Below are positions 1-7,570 of a stretch of DNA of 20,868 nt, piece by piece. A program made the position numbers and the translations under genes. This DNA is from DATMNI01 sp035570275 (GTDB lineage: Bacteria > Acidobacteriota > Terriglobia > Bryobacterales > Bryobacteraceae). The notes below the pieces were generated by a model. That model did not search any database. It saw only the letters and a program-made list of their open reading frames with translations, and was not told the DNA's origin. Numbering within the stretch: the first letter of the stretch is position 1; the number at the start of each line of letters is the position of its first letter. The stretch spans positions 1-20,868 of the forward strand of contig DATMNI010000124.1 of assembly GCA_035570275.1 (NCBI GenBank), written 5' to 3'.

Positions 1-55
1 CGATTCAAGCGTTGGCACTCGATCTGCCTTACTCACCGTGCTGGGAGGGATCGAG

Positions 56-1612
56 ATGAAGCGCCAGTTGACCATTTTCGGTTCGGCAGTCCTTTTCTTC
101 ACGCTTTCCGCATCAGGCCAGGAGCCTCTGCGGCGGGGCGAGGTGCCTATCTACAACGTGACCGTGGTCGAGCGGACCACCAAAGCCATCAACTATCAGT
201 ATCGATCCGGGCCGACGACGATCGATTTCCGCGGCACCGTGCTCATGACTGAAGCCAAGGGCGAAGCTACCGTGGAGTCGAAACGCGGGCGCACCGAGAT
301 CGACCTGAAGGTGGACAACCTGGTTGCGCCAACCCGCTTTGGGCATGAATACCTGACTTATACGCTGTGGGCCATCACCCCCGAAGGCGGGCCGCACAAC
401 ATCGGCGAAGTGATCCCCAACGGCTCCAATAAGGTTCGGATGCACGTTACCACCGACCTGCAAGCATTTGGCTTGATCATTACCGCGGAACCGCATTCCG
501 CCGCGCGTCAACCAAGCGATGTGGTCGTGCTCGAGAATCAGGTGCGCCCGGACACAATGGGGCTGGTCAAGGAAATTGAGGCCAAGTATGAGTTGATGCC
601 GCGCGGCCACTACACCTGGGACACGGCCAACAAGTTCGACGCCAACGCGGCCAACATACCCAAGGTCTCCATGGATCAATACGAGGCTACGCTGGAGCTG
701 TACGAGGCGCAGAACGCAACCGGAATCGCCCGCGCGGCGAATGCCGAACAATACGCGCCGGAGACCTTTCAGCGAGCGCAGCAATTGCTGGCCAATGCGC
801 AACGCTTGCAGGACACCAAGGCGCCGGCCAGCCTGGTGGTGCAGATGGCACGCGAGGCCGCGCAAACCGCGGAGGATGGCCGTGTGATCGCGGACAAGCG
901 GCGGCAGGAAGACCGGGTCGCCACGGCGGAGGCCGAAGCCGCCAGGGCAAAGGATGCGCAGGCGCGGGCGGAAGGCGAGGCGCAACGGATGCGGACCGAG
1001 GCCGATGCCGCCCGGTCGCAAGCGGGAGCCGACCGGAGCGCTCGGGATCGGGCCGAACTTGATGCTGCCGACGCTCGCCAGCGCCTGGCGCAGCAGGCGA
1101 CAGTTGTGGCGGCTCCACCTCCGCCGCCAGCCCCCGTAACGACAGCCCCTGACAACTCCCAAAAGACCGAATTGCGCATGCGGCTGCTGGAAAACCTGAA
1201 CGGGGTGGTGGCAACGCGTGACACGCCCAGGGGGCTGGTGGCAACGGTTGCCGATTCCAACTTCAACGGACCGGACCTGCGCGGACCGGCTTCCAACCAA
1301 CTCCCGCGCCTGGTTACGATTTTGACAGCGTATCCGAATCTGCGCGTAGCTGTGGAGGGTCATTCGGACGGCGCATCCATTCACGGGCAATCGGCGAAGC
1401 GTGCCGAATCCGTGGGCCAGATGTTGGTCGCGCACGGTTTGCCGCCGGACCGCATCACCGTCCGCAATTTGGGCGATTCGGCGCCTCTGGTCGCCAATTC
1501 CAGCGCCGCGGGCAGGGAACAGAACCGGCGCGTGGAAATTGTGATTTCCGGCGACCCGATCGGCACCTTGCCGTTCTGGGATCGCACTTATAGTCTGATG
1601 CAGCGCCGTTGA
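56..1612 (+). CDS. OmpA-family outer-membrane/peptidoglycan-binding protein with coiled coil
   Basis: Start: ATG at 56 is preferred over an in-frame GTG at 38, because GGGAGG (43-48) sits 7 nt upstream and the product then opens with a signal peptide (MKRQLTIF... cut near SASG-Q). The protein has 518 residues. An N-terminal beta-rich domain of about 180 residues is followed by a DUF4398-like helical segment (about 212-281). Next come an Ala/Glu/Arg-rich coiled coil (about 284-348), a Pro-rich linker (about 352-365) and a C-terminal OmpA domain (about 372-505). The OmpA domain shows VEGHSDG near 434, the KRAES helix and the NRRVEI ending near 490. In this family the Asp and Arg bind diaminopimelate of peptidoglycan. 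I infer that it tethers the outer envelope to the cell wall. The N-terminal domain is not recognised. A small secreted-protein gene follows 57 bp downstream and may be co-transcribed. Confidence 0.9.
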   Translation: MKRQLTIFGSAVLFFTLSASGQEPLRRGEVPIYNVTVVERTTKAINYQYRSGPTTIDFRGTVLMTEAKGEATVESKRGRTEIDLKVDNLVAPTRFGHEYLTYTLWAITPEGGPHNIGEVIPNGSNKVRMHVTTDLQAFGLIITAEPHSAARQPSDVVVLENQVRPDTMGLVKEIEAKYELMPRGHYTWDTANKFDANAANIPKVSMDQYEATLELYEAQNATGIARAANAEQYAPETFQRAQQLLANAQRLQDTKAPASLVVQMAREAAQTAEDGRVIADKRRQEDRVATAEAEAARAKDAQARAEGEAQRMRTEADAARSQAGADRSARDRAELDAADARQRLAQQATVVAAPPPPPAPVTTAPDNSQKTELRMRLLENLNGVVATRDTPRGLVATVADSNFNGPDLRGPASNQLPRLVTILTAYPNLRVAVEGHSDGASIHGQSAKRAESVGQMLVAHGLPPDRITVRNLGDSAPLVANSSAAGREQNRRVEIVISGDPIGTLPFWDRTYSLMQRR

Positions 1613-1669
1613 CCTATTGGCTGACCTATTGGCACTCGGGGTGCACAAGGGCTAATCAGGAGAACAATT

Positions 1670-2083
1670 ATGAACAATCCACTTCAATTGACGATCGTGC
1701 TGGGTTTGGCTGCGGCCGGTGTGACGTTGGCTGCATCGGACGTAAACCCACCGTCGAAGTCCGAAGCCGCGGCAGTACGGGATGCGGTCCAATTCGAACG
1801 CGCCAAAGATGCCGCCGCCCGGAGACAACTCGGGATCGAGGCGCACCCTGGCCAAGCCTCGGAAGCCAACCGTTCGGAGGCTGACCGCTCCACGGCCGAA
1901 GGCTTGACCGCCGAGCCCCAAGCCAAGAGCAAAAGCCAGTCGCCCCAAAACGAGACGCTTGGCCAGAGCATCCGATTCGAAAAGTTAAAGGATGCCGCCG
2001 CGGCCAGACAGATGCGGTTGGACGCGCGGCAGGCCGGTAAGTCCTCTCCGGTGTTGGGCAAAACCGAAAAAACGAAACCGTAG
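1670..2083 (+). CDS. small secreted/periplasmic protein with an internal repeat, unknown function
   Basis: This encodes 137 residues, starting at ATG 1670 with AGGAGAA (1658-1664) 5 nt upstream. The N-terminus is a signal peptide (MNNPLQLTIVLGLAAAGVTLA, cut near LAA-S). The mature part is Ala/Lys/Glu/Gln-rich and predicted disordered or helical. It contains two copies of one motif: VQFERAKDAAARRQLGIEA near residues 40-58 and IRFEKLKDAAAARQMRLDA near 103-121. They are separated by a Ser/Glu/Gln-rich linker. No catalytic motif or Cys is visible and I do not recognise the family. The repeat may be a short helical binding motif. It lies 57 bp after the OmpA-family gene on the same strand, so an envelope role is plausible but inferred. 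The 157 bases after its stop hold nothing I recognise. Confidence 0.75.
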   Translation: MNNPLQLTIVLGLAAAGVTLAASDVNPPSKSEAAAVRDAVQFERAKDAAARRQLGIEAHPGQASEANRSEADRSTAEGLTAEPQAKSKSQSPQNETLGQSIRFEKLKDAAAARQMRLDARQAGKSSPVLGKTEKTKP

Positions 2084-2240
2084 GTCTCCCTACGCCCATT
2101 GCGGAGGCGATAGGCTTGTTGGCCAGGACCGGGTCCGAGTTGCAGTCTCGCTTGGCAGTCGAACAGGTGCTGCGTTGCATCACGGCCCATCTCGGGCGAA
2201 AGGTTTCGGGTCGATGACCAGCCCGGCTCCTGGAGGGACT

Positions 2241-2546
2241 TCAGCTTGCTGTTTTTCGCGACGCCATCCATCGGCGAAGGGAATCCCGAGTCTCGCCGGA
2301 CCTTCGCCCGGCCAAAAGACTTTCCACGCTGATATCTTCATCCAAGTCCGGCCAGTGTATGGCAGTGCCGCTCCCGATGAAACGCCAGTTCGTGCGCTCG
2401 CTTGCCGTGCCGTGGGCCAGGCGTGGAAACCAGGCGAGCGGCACCGTGATGGTCCGGCCATCCGCAAGATCGGCCATCAGCGAATCATCGTTGACGTTCA
2501 GACCCTTGGCCATCGCTTCCCTAAATTGAATCCCCGAAGTAGTCAT
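2241..2546 (-). CDS. DUF2442 domain protein
   Basis: This encodes 101 residues, ATG at 2546 to TGA at 2241. Residues about 18-80 match the DUF2442 pattern: a DGRTITVPLAWFPRL block, then TNWRFIGSGTAIHWPDLDEDISVESLLAG. The product is cytosolic with no signal or membrane segment. A GAGG Shine-Dalgarno core lies just upstream of the start, inside the end of the preceding DUF4160 gene, which it overlaps by 26 bp. That indicates translational coupling. Family knowledge: DUF2442 proteins are small, of unknown biochemical function, and are often found beside DUF4160. The pair is frequently discussed as toxin-antitoxin-like, but I know of no proof for this member. The last 15 or so residues (RRWMASRKTAS) are poorly conserved. 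Confidence 0.85.
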   Translation of the reverse strand: MTTSGIQFREAMAKGLNVNDDSLMADLADGRTITVPLAWFPRLAHGTASERTNWRFIGSGTAIHWPDLDEDISVESLLAGRRSGETRDSLRRWMASRKTAS

Positions 2547-2763
2547 GCCATGCCCTCAGTAGGCCCGTTTCATGCTTTGCGACCAATCTCTCAATCCTTC
2601 CGATCTCAACGCGGCCGAACCCATCGCTGTTCTCAAGGCTTACCGGATCTCGCCAGAACTTGGCTTCCGCCTCTTCTCGCTCCACATGGACGTGAGGTGG
2701 TTCGTCCCGATCTGCCGAGTAGAAGAAAAACCGGTATGGTCCGGAGCGAAGAACCGTCGGCAA
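2521..2763 (-). CDS. DUF4160 domain protein, TTG start
   Basis: This encodes 80 residues. The family hallmark is complete: PTVLRSGPYRFFFYSADRDEPPHVHVE, then EAKFWRDPVSLENSDGFGRVEIGRIERLV and a LLRAWHDYFG ending. The frame opens at TTG (2763-2761). An in-frame TAA lies 15 nt upstream of that TTG and no ATG or GTG lies between, so TTG is the only start giving the full domain. No clear Shine-Dalgarno site precedes it. It is the first gene of a two-gene unit with DUF2442, overlapping by 26 bp. The PPHVHV segment resembles a compact metal- or nucleic-acid-binding site, but the function is not established. Length is typical of the family. Confidence 0.85.
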   Translation of the reverse strand: MPTVLRSGPYRFFFYSADRDEPPHVHVEREEAEAKFWRDPVSLENSDGFGRVEIGRIERLVAKHETGLLRAWHDYFGDSI

Positions 2764-2832
2764 CGTTTTTAGTGTACATTATTGCTAACTAAGTTCCACC
2801 ACTCCGCCGCGCTCCCTCGCGTTCGCTTGATT

Positions 2833-5061
2833 TTATTGGGCAACCGGCCGGAATTCCAGCGTGCTCGTGGCCTGTACGTTCAGAAATTGCATGGGGTAGC
2901 TGCGGGAATTGTAATAGGCATCCCACTCGTCCTTATAGTGGCTGGAGAGGATCTGGCCGGATTGGCCGATCGGGATGTTGAGCAGCGAGCGGTCCCAGTC
3001 GGCCAAGTCCGCACTCATGCGCATCGAGGGCGCCAGAACTCGGGTGGTCTGCTTGACGGTTGTGTTGGCGCCGCTCATAGGTACCGGGCCGATATCGAAA
3101 TACTTGCCGAGCACGGGGACCTGGTGGACCACCGGGTTCGTGATGGCGATCCGCAGCCACGCGCCATATTGCCAGCGTTTGACGTCGCTGCCCTGGATGC
3201 GGCGGCCCTCTTCCAATGCGTCCAGCAGGGCGCGCAGCAGCATTTCGTCGTAATCGCGGAACCAGCCCGCGGGCCGCTCGGTTAGCAATCGCTGCACCAC
3301 CACCGGGGCCATGTTGAATTCGTAGACCACGGTGCTGGAGGGGGCGGCATTGGCCGCGATGGAACTACGCACGTGCTGATAGACCAGTGTGATGAGGAAA
3401 GGCTCGGCCTGGTCCTTGTGCATCTGTCCGTTCCAGCGTCGCAACAACTCGACGGCATCGTCCAGATCCGGGCTGCGCGAGTTGCGCCGGTCATAGGCGG
3501 CCACCACCTGGCCCGCCAGGAACTTGTGAAAGGCCGAGTAGATATCCTTTTGAACCGTGAGCATGTCTGCGGCGCGCCAGCCGTTGCGTGACCCCAGCAG
3601 GTCGCGGATCTGCCGGAAACGGTACGGAGGCGCGAAGTTGCCGTTAACCGGGTAGGGGTAGTTCGGCGGAAAGGTATTCTGATTGGCCGACGCAATGATC
3701 CCGCTGGGCGGGTTGAAGACCGAGGGGAGTTCGTCGAACGGAATGAAACCGTCCCATTCAAACTCGCCCGAGGACCCGTCCACCGGCACGTCGCCGCGAT
3801 AGTTGTGCCGTTTGGGCAAACGGCCGACCGCCTGGTAGCCGATGTTGCCATCGATGTCCGCATAAACCAGATTCGATCCAGGGCCGGGATACCGGCTCAG
3901 CGCCTTCCGGAACTCCTGCCAGTTCTGGGCGCGATCGATATCCAGAAATGCGAACTGCAGCAGGCCGGGTTCGGCGACGGCCCAGCGCAACGCCAGATGG
4001 CTCTGACCTTCGTGGATCATCAGCGGACCGTGGCGTGTGACCCATAGATCCATCTCCACTGATGGCTGGCCTTTGACCCGGATGATCTCGCGCTCCTGGC
4101 GGGCCTGCTCAGTCTGCCCGCGGAAAACATATTGGCCAGTGCGGTCGTCAAACTTCTCCAGGTAGAGATCCTGCACGTCGAACTGCAGGTTGGTAATTCC
4201 CCAGGCGATGCGCCGATTGTGGCCGACCACCACGCCCGGCGCTCCGGGTATGGTGACGCCGGCCACATCCAGCCCCGGCGCCTGAATGTGCACCATATAC
4301 CAGATACCGGGCAGCGAGTACTCAAGGTGCATGTCGTTCGACAGAATCGGCTTTCCTGAGGCGGTGTGGCTGCCGGCGATGGCCCAGGCGTTGGACCCGG
4401 GGTTGCCATCGGCCAGGCCATACATCGGGAACAGGAAGTCGACCTTCTGCCGGTCGCCCTGCGCCAGCATGTTCTGCTTGGTGGCTTCATCCTTCCAGGT
4501 AGTGGTGAGGCTGCGGAACATGTGGATGTACAGGAGGAGGGAATCGACCACGCTCCAGGGGCGCGGCTGATAATTGAGCAGCGTGAATTCGATGGGCAGG
4601 TTGTGGAGGTGGGTGGAAATAAAATGGTTCACACCCCGGGTATAAGCCGCCAGCGCGGCGCGGTCATCGGCGGGCAGGGTTCCGTATCCCTCTTCGGCGA
4701 TGCGGCGGAGGCGAAGGCGCCGGGCATCGCGATCGGGCTCAAGTCCCGGAAGGCCGAGAATTTCCGCCAGGTCCCCGGCGGCGAACCGGCGGAGTGCGTC
4801 CATCTGCCAGAGTCGGTCCTGAGCGGTGACGTAACCTTGAACGAAGAGAGCGTCCTCCAGGGTGGCGGCGCGAATGTGGGGTTCGCCAATGGTGTCGAAA
4901 GACACCGAGGCGCCCGCGCCGAGCGGCGCATCAATTGCACCGGACCGTTGCGGCAGCGGCCGCCAGATGAACCAGTAGACGGCGGCAAGCGCGATGGCAA
5001 GCAGCGCTGCGATGGCGATGTTTACAATTTTGACGATGCGTCCGACAGCGAATTGCGTCAT
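2833..5061 (-). CDS. penicillin acylase family protein (Ntn hydrolase), membrane-anchored
   Basis: This encodes 742 residues from ATG at 5061, with no strong Shine-Dalgarno site. Residues about 13-33 form a single transmembrane or uncleaved signal segment (IVNIAIAALLAIALAAVYWF). The alpha-chain region carries QGYVTAQDRLWQMDALRR, typical of the family. PGSNAWAIAG places the predicted autocatalytic nucleophile at Ser223, which becomes the N-terminus of the beta chain after processing. SNDMHLEY and GVVVGHNRRIAWGITN follow, as in other members, and SANQNT supplies the expected oxyanion-hole Asn. Length is normal for an unprocessed precursor. Family members hydrolyse amide bonds of penicillins, acyl-homoserine lactones or other N-acyl compounds. 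The substrate cannot be told from sequence. I infer periplasmic location. It is monocistronic, ending 70 bp before the DUF4160 start. Confidence 0.93.
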   Translation of the reverse strand: MTQFAVGRIVKIVNIAIAALLAIALAAVYWFIWRPLPQRSGAIDAPLGAGASVSFDTIGEPHIRAATLEDALFVQGYVTAQDRLWQMDALRRFAAGDLAEILGLPGLEPDRDARRLRLRRIAEEGYGTLPADDRAALAAYTRGVNHFISTHLHNLPIEFTLLNYQPRPWSVVDSLLLYIHMFRSLTTTWKDEATKQNMLAQGDRQKVDFLFPMYGLADGNPGSNAWAIAGSHTASGKPILSNDMHLEYSLPGIWYMVHIQAPGLDVAGVTIPGAPGVVVGHNRRIAWGITNLQFDVQDLYLEKFDDRTGQYVFRGQTEQARQEREIIRVKGQPSVEMDLWVTRHGPLMIHEGQSHLALRWAVAEPGLLQFAFLDIDRAQNWQEFRKALSRYPGPGSNLVYADIDGNIGYQAVGRLPKRHNYRGDVPVDGSSGEFEWDGFIPFDELPSVFNPPSGIIASANQNTFPPNYPYPVNGNFAPPYRFRQIRDLLGSRNGWRAADMLTVQKDIYSAFHKFLAGQVVAAYDRRNSRSPDLDDAVELLRRWNGQMHKDQAEPFLITLVYQHVRSSIAANAAPSSTVVYEFNMAPVVVQRLLTERPAGWFRDYDEMLLRALLDALEEGRRIQGSDVKRWQYGAWLRIAITNPVVHQVPVLGKYFDIGPVPMSGANTTVKQTTRVLAPSMRMSADLADWDRSLLNIPIGQSGQILSSHYKDEWDAYYNSRSYPMQFLNVQATSTLEFRPVAQ

Positions 5062-5100
5062 TCAGGGGATCGAACAACCATGATAGCGGTAGCCGCGACC

Positions 5101-5182
5101 CAGTGGGACAGACCATCGCCTTTGGTGGTCTGTCGACTTCGCCAGTGGGACAGACCATCGCCTTTGGTGGTCTGTCGACTTC
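5101..5182. repeat. two tandem copies of a hairpin repeat (GTGGGAC family)
   Basis: A 42-base unit at 5101-5142 is followed by a second copy whose first 40 bases (5143-5182) are identical. Each copy contains GACAGACCA and TGGTCTGTC, a perfect 9-bp stem around a 10-nt loop beginning TCG (first copy 5107-5115 and 5126-5134). The same architecture, with slightly different bases, recurs in the array at 18819-19000. The repeat lies between the divergent penicillin-acylase and CNNM genes. Confidence 0.9.
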
Positions 5183-5236
5183 CGGATGGGGGAGAAAATA
5201 TTTGTGGAAGGGCTTCCCTACGGCGGCCGGATAGAC

Positions 5237-5334
5237 TACAATGATCGTCAACTAAACGAAGTGTAACCAAAAAAGGGCGCCCTCCCGGGATACGTTGGAG
5301 AACGCCCACCTACGTAACGGAGTTAGTTGGTTAC
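5237..5334 (+). promoter_or_regulatory. putative promoter -10 and foldable 5' leader of the CNNM gene
   Basis: TACAAT (5237-5242) is a good -10 box, although no convincing -35 precedes it. Transcription would start near 5249. The leader can form GTAACC (5263-5268) with GGTTAC (5329-5334). Inside this, GGGCG (5275-5279) can pair with CGCCC (5303-5307). AACTAA (5250-5255) can also pair with TTAGTT (5323-5328), crossing the first helix as a pseudoknot or an alternative fold. I could not match it to a riboswitch class I know. Cation-transporter leaders are often regulated, but here that is only an inference. Confidence 0.35.
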
Positions 5335-5395
5335 CTGTAAAGACGAATGGGGTCCGATTTGGTTATCAAAGTCCGATAGAATTATTTCGGAGACC

Positions 5396-6742
5396 GTGAC
5401 CGATTCCCCCATTCGTCTTCTGCTAGTAGTGCTGCTGATCGCGGTGAACGGCTTTTTCGCCGGCGCTGAGGTGGCGTTGCTTTCGGTGCGGCATTCGCGC
5501 CTCCGCCAAATGGCGGAGGAGGGGAATGCGGGTGCGCAGGCCGCTCTCAATCTTCTCTCCAATCCCGGCCGTTTGCTTTCGGTGACTCAGTTCGGAGTCA
5601 CGCTGGCCAGCTTGGGGTTGGGATGGGCAGGTGAAGAAGCGATTTACGGAATCCTGGTGGGCTGGCTGCAACCGATGATCACGCCGTTTACGGTTAAATT
5701 TTTCCATCCGCTCAGCTTCGGGCTTTCGTTCTTGATCATCAGTTATTTTCACGTGGTATTGGGCGAAGTGGTGCCGAAGAATCTGGCCATCGCCAAAGCC
5801 GACCGGGCGGCCGCGCTGACGGCTCCGGCGCTGCTGGTCTTTTACCGGCTCTCGATCGCGTTTGTAGTGGTGATCGAACGTTCCGCGGCTGCCATCACAC
5901 GCGCGCTCCAGGTGAAGCCGGGCAGCCACGGCGGCGTACATACCGCTGAGGAACTGAAGCTGATCGTCAGCGGCAGCCGGGGACTAGGGTACCTGCCGGA
6001 GGCCGAGGAGGACATAATCCATCGCGTGCTGGATTTGGGGGCGATTTCCGTGCGCGAGATCATGGTGCCGCGCAACGACATGGTCTCGGTCGCCGCCGAT
6101 GCGACGCTGGACGAAGTGCTGCGCACGATGATTGAGGCGCAGCATTCGAGGCTGCCGGTTTATGAAGGGACGCCCGAAAAAATAATCGGCATTCTGCACT
6201 ACAAAGATCTGCTGCCGGTCTGGGAAGAACGGCGTCAGGCCATCCGATCCAGCCGGCCCAGCCGGGCGTTCCGCGTCAGCCGGTTGCTGCGCCCCCATCT
6301 GGTGGCGCCGGAAACGAAACCGCTTTCTCAGATGCTGGCGGAGTTCCAGCACGGGCCGTCCCACATGGCGATGGTGGTGGACGAGTACGGAACGATAGTA
6401 GGGCTGCTCACGGTGGAAGACGTGTTGGAACAGATTGTGGGACGAATCGAAGACGAGCACGATGAGAGGACCGCGCCACGGAGCGTGGAGGCCGATGACG
6501 TGGAGTTGGAAGGAACCACGCGGATCCGCGATATGGAGAGCGAATACGGGATCGAAATCCCTACCGATGCCGGCTTTGAAACGCTGGCCGGTTTCCTGTT
6601 ATTCCGTTTGGGAGAAATTCCGCAAGTGGGAGAAACGGTGGTATACCAGGGGCGCAGGTACACAGTATTGGAAATGGAGCGCAACCGCATTGCCAAGGTG
6701 CGAGTGGAGAAAGTTCCCGAACAGCCTGTGCCGGCGCCGTGA
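5396..6742 (+). CDS. CNNM/CorC-HlyC family (hemolysin-related) ion transporter or efflux protein
   Basis: This encodes 448 residues from GTG 5396, which places a typical short N-terminus right before the first membrane helix (LLLVVLLIAVNGFFAGAEVALLSV). A GGAG lies only 3 nt upstream. An in-frame TTG at 5327 with GGAG 4 nt upstream would add 23 residues and cannot be excluded. Domains: DUF21/CNNM membrane domain (about 5-190) with the family GFFAGAEVALL, TLASLGLGW and LGEVVPKNLAI motifs; a CBS pair (about 218-357) including REIMVPRNDM and MVVDEYGTIVGLLT; and a CorC_HlyC domain (about 362-442). CNNM proteins transport or regulate Mg2+ or other divalent cations, with the CBS pair sensing nucleotide. 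Older annotations call them hemolysins, which is unlikely to describe the role here. Confidence 0.92.
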   Translation: MTDSPIRLLLVVLLIAVNGFFAGAEVALLSVRHSRLRQMAEEGNAGAQAALNLLSNPGRLLSVTQFGVTLASLGLGWAGEEAIYGILVGWLQPMITPFTVKFFHPLSFGLSFLIISYFHVVLGEVVPKNLAIAKADRAAALTAPALLVFYRLSIAFVVVIERSAAAITRALQVKPGSHGGVHTAEELKLIVSGSRGLGYLPEAEEDIIHRVLDLGAISVREIMVPRNDMVSVAADATLDEVLRTMIEAQHSRLPVYEGTPEKIIGILHYKDLLPVWEERRQAIRSSRPSRAFRVSRLLRPHLVAPETKPLSQMLAEFQHGPSHMAMVVDEYGTIVGLLTVEDVLEQIVGRIEDEHDERTAPRSVEADDVELEGTTRIRDMESEYGIEIPTDAGFETLAGFLLFRLGEIPQVGETVVYQGRRYTVLEMERNRIAKVRVEKVPEQPVPAP

Positions 6743-6757
6743 TCATAGTTTACAAAT

Positions 6758-6831
6758 GCAAACTTTATAGGGGCGCTGGATCACATTAATGACATCCAAA
6801 GTTTGCGGGGATTCGTATCCTAGGGTATAGT
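6758..6831 (+). promoter_or_regulatory. inverted repeat overlapping a sigma70-like promoter
   Basis: GCAAACTTT (6758-6766) and AAAGTTTGC (6798-6806) form a perfect 9-bp inverted repeat with a 31-nt spacer. The right arm overlaps the likely -35 box TTGCGG (6803-6808). The -10 TATAGT (6826-6831) follows after 17 nt. The promoter would drive the small secreted-protein gene at 6875. The arms could bind a repressor dimer or form a weak terminator for the upstream CNNM gene. There is no T-tract, so an operator reading is slightly preferred. Confidence 0.45.
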
Positions 6832-6874
6832 CGTTTCTGAAGAACCTGTTTCAGTATTTCAGAGGAGGTATCAC

Positions 6875-7165
6875 GTGAAGAGAATAGCTGTTGTTTTTGC
6901 TTTTGCATCCATCTCCGCGTTTGCAGCGGAATGGTCGGGAACTATCATGGACACGAAGTGTTCGTCCAATAAGGCAATGAAGGATAATGCCGCATGCGCC
7001 GCCAAGTGCATCAAAGGCGGAGACCCAGCAGTCCTTGTGGATGCTGACGGCAAGGTGTACAAGATCGCGGACCAGGATAAGGTTGTTGCTCATGCCGGCC
7101 ATAAGGTCACGATTACGGGCACCATGGACGGCGACACGATCAAGGTTGACAGCGTCAAAATGTAA
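6875..7165 (+). CDS. small secreted protein, Cys-containing, OB-fold-like tail
   Basis: This encodes 96 residues from GTG at 6875. The strong AGAGGAGGT (6861-6869), 5 nt upstream, fixes that start. The signal peptide is MKRIAVVFAFASISAFAA, cut before EWSG. The mature part holds three Cys (in DTKCSSNKAM, NAACAAKC), a short VLVDADGKVYKIADQDK strand pair, and a C-terminal GHKVTITGTMDGDTIKVDSV motif that resembles small beta-barrel or OB-like periplasmic proteins. I recall similar short proteins as numerous in acidobacteria, but no function is assigned and I give none. It has its own promoter and a hairpin after its stop, so it is probably monocistronic. The strong ribosome site suggests high expression. 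Confidence 0.88.
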   Translation: MKRIAVVFAFASISAFAAEWSGTIMDTKCSSNKAMKDNAACAAKCIKGGDPAVLVDADGKVYKIADQDKVVAHAGHKVTITGTMDGDTIKVDSVKM

Positions 7166-7192
7166 GCTTTCGGGGCGGGGTGGCACGAAAGC
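7166..7192 (+). terminator. hairpin immediately after the small secreted-protein gene
   Basis: GCTTTCG (7166-7172) and CGAAAGC (7186-7192) form a perfect 7-bp stem with a 13-nt G-rich loop, starting at the base after the stop codon. No T-tract follows, so it is either a weak terminator or a 3'-end stabiliser. Confidence 0.4.
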
Positions 7193-7570
7193 GCGGAACC
7201 TTTCCGGGCTATTCCGGGAGTGTGCCGGACGTGTTAGCCTGCCCCAACTATTACTCGTATTTCGTGAACGAGTGTGCGAAACAGGTCTGCACACACGTTG
7301 AGTAGCGTTGAGTTCGGTGCCTGCTAAAGCGCCCTGTTGTGCCCCCGGCTGCGGTCTTCTCCTCTTTGCGCGCGCGGCACGTTTCTATTTGAATCCCCTT
7401 TGCGTGGCCGTATCCCGGAAGACTTAACCAAATTTCCAGTCCGGTTCCGGACCTTCGTCGCTATCCCAACTACACCTACCGATCCGCCAACCAAACCCGA
7501 ACTGCGGGCGGCGGTTCGTCCATAATGGAAGTGCGACAACGCCTGAGCCTGCCGCAGGAGAGAACGCCGA
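7193..7570. other. gene-free stretch upstream of the AAA ATPase gene
   Basis: About 378 bases without a convincing gene. Short frames on both strands have no start signals or family features. I see a small palindrome GTCCGGTTCCGGAC (7439-7452), an ACTCGT/ACGAGT inverted repeat (7253-7258 and 7268-7273), and only a weak promoter-like TTGAAT/TATCCC pair (7389-7416). The AAA gene's ribosome site AGGAGAG is at 7556-7562. Confidence 0.5.

Noticed and set aside
1992..2792. 266-codon plus-strand frame
   Set aside because: It is antisense to the DUF2442 and DUF4160 genes, which match known families. No signal or family motif is seen in the plus frame.
4366..5244. 292-codon plus-strand frame
   Set aside because: Antisense to the penicillin-acylase gene and running through the tandem hairpins. 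This is a typical high-GC shadow.
5250..5334. M-box, fluoride or Mn (yybP-ykoY) riboswitch upstream of the CNNM gene
   Set aside because: The conserved core sequences I remember for these classes are not present, so only an unclassified structured leader is reported.
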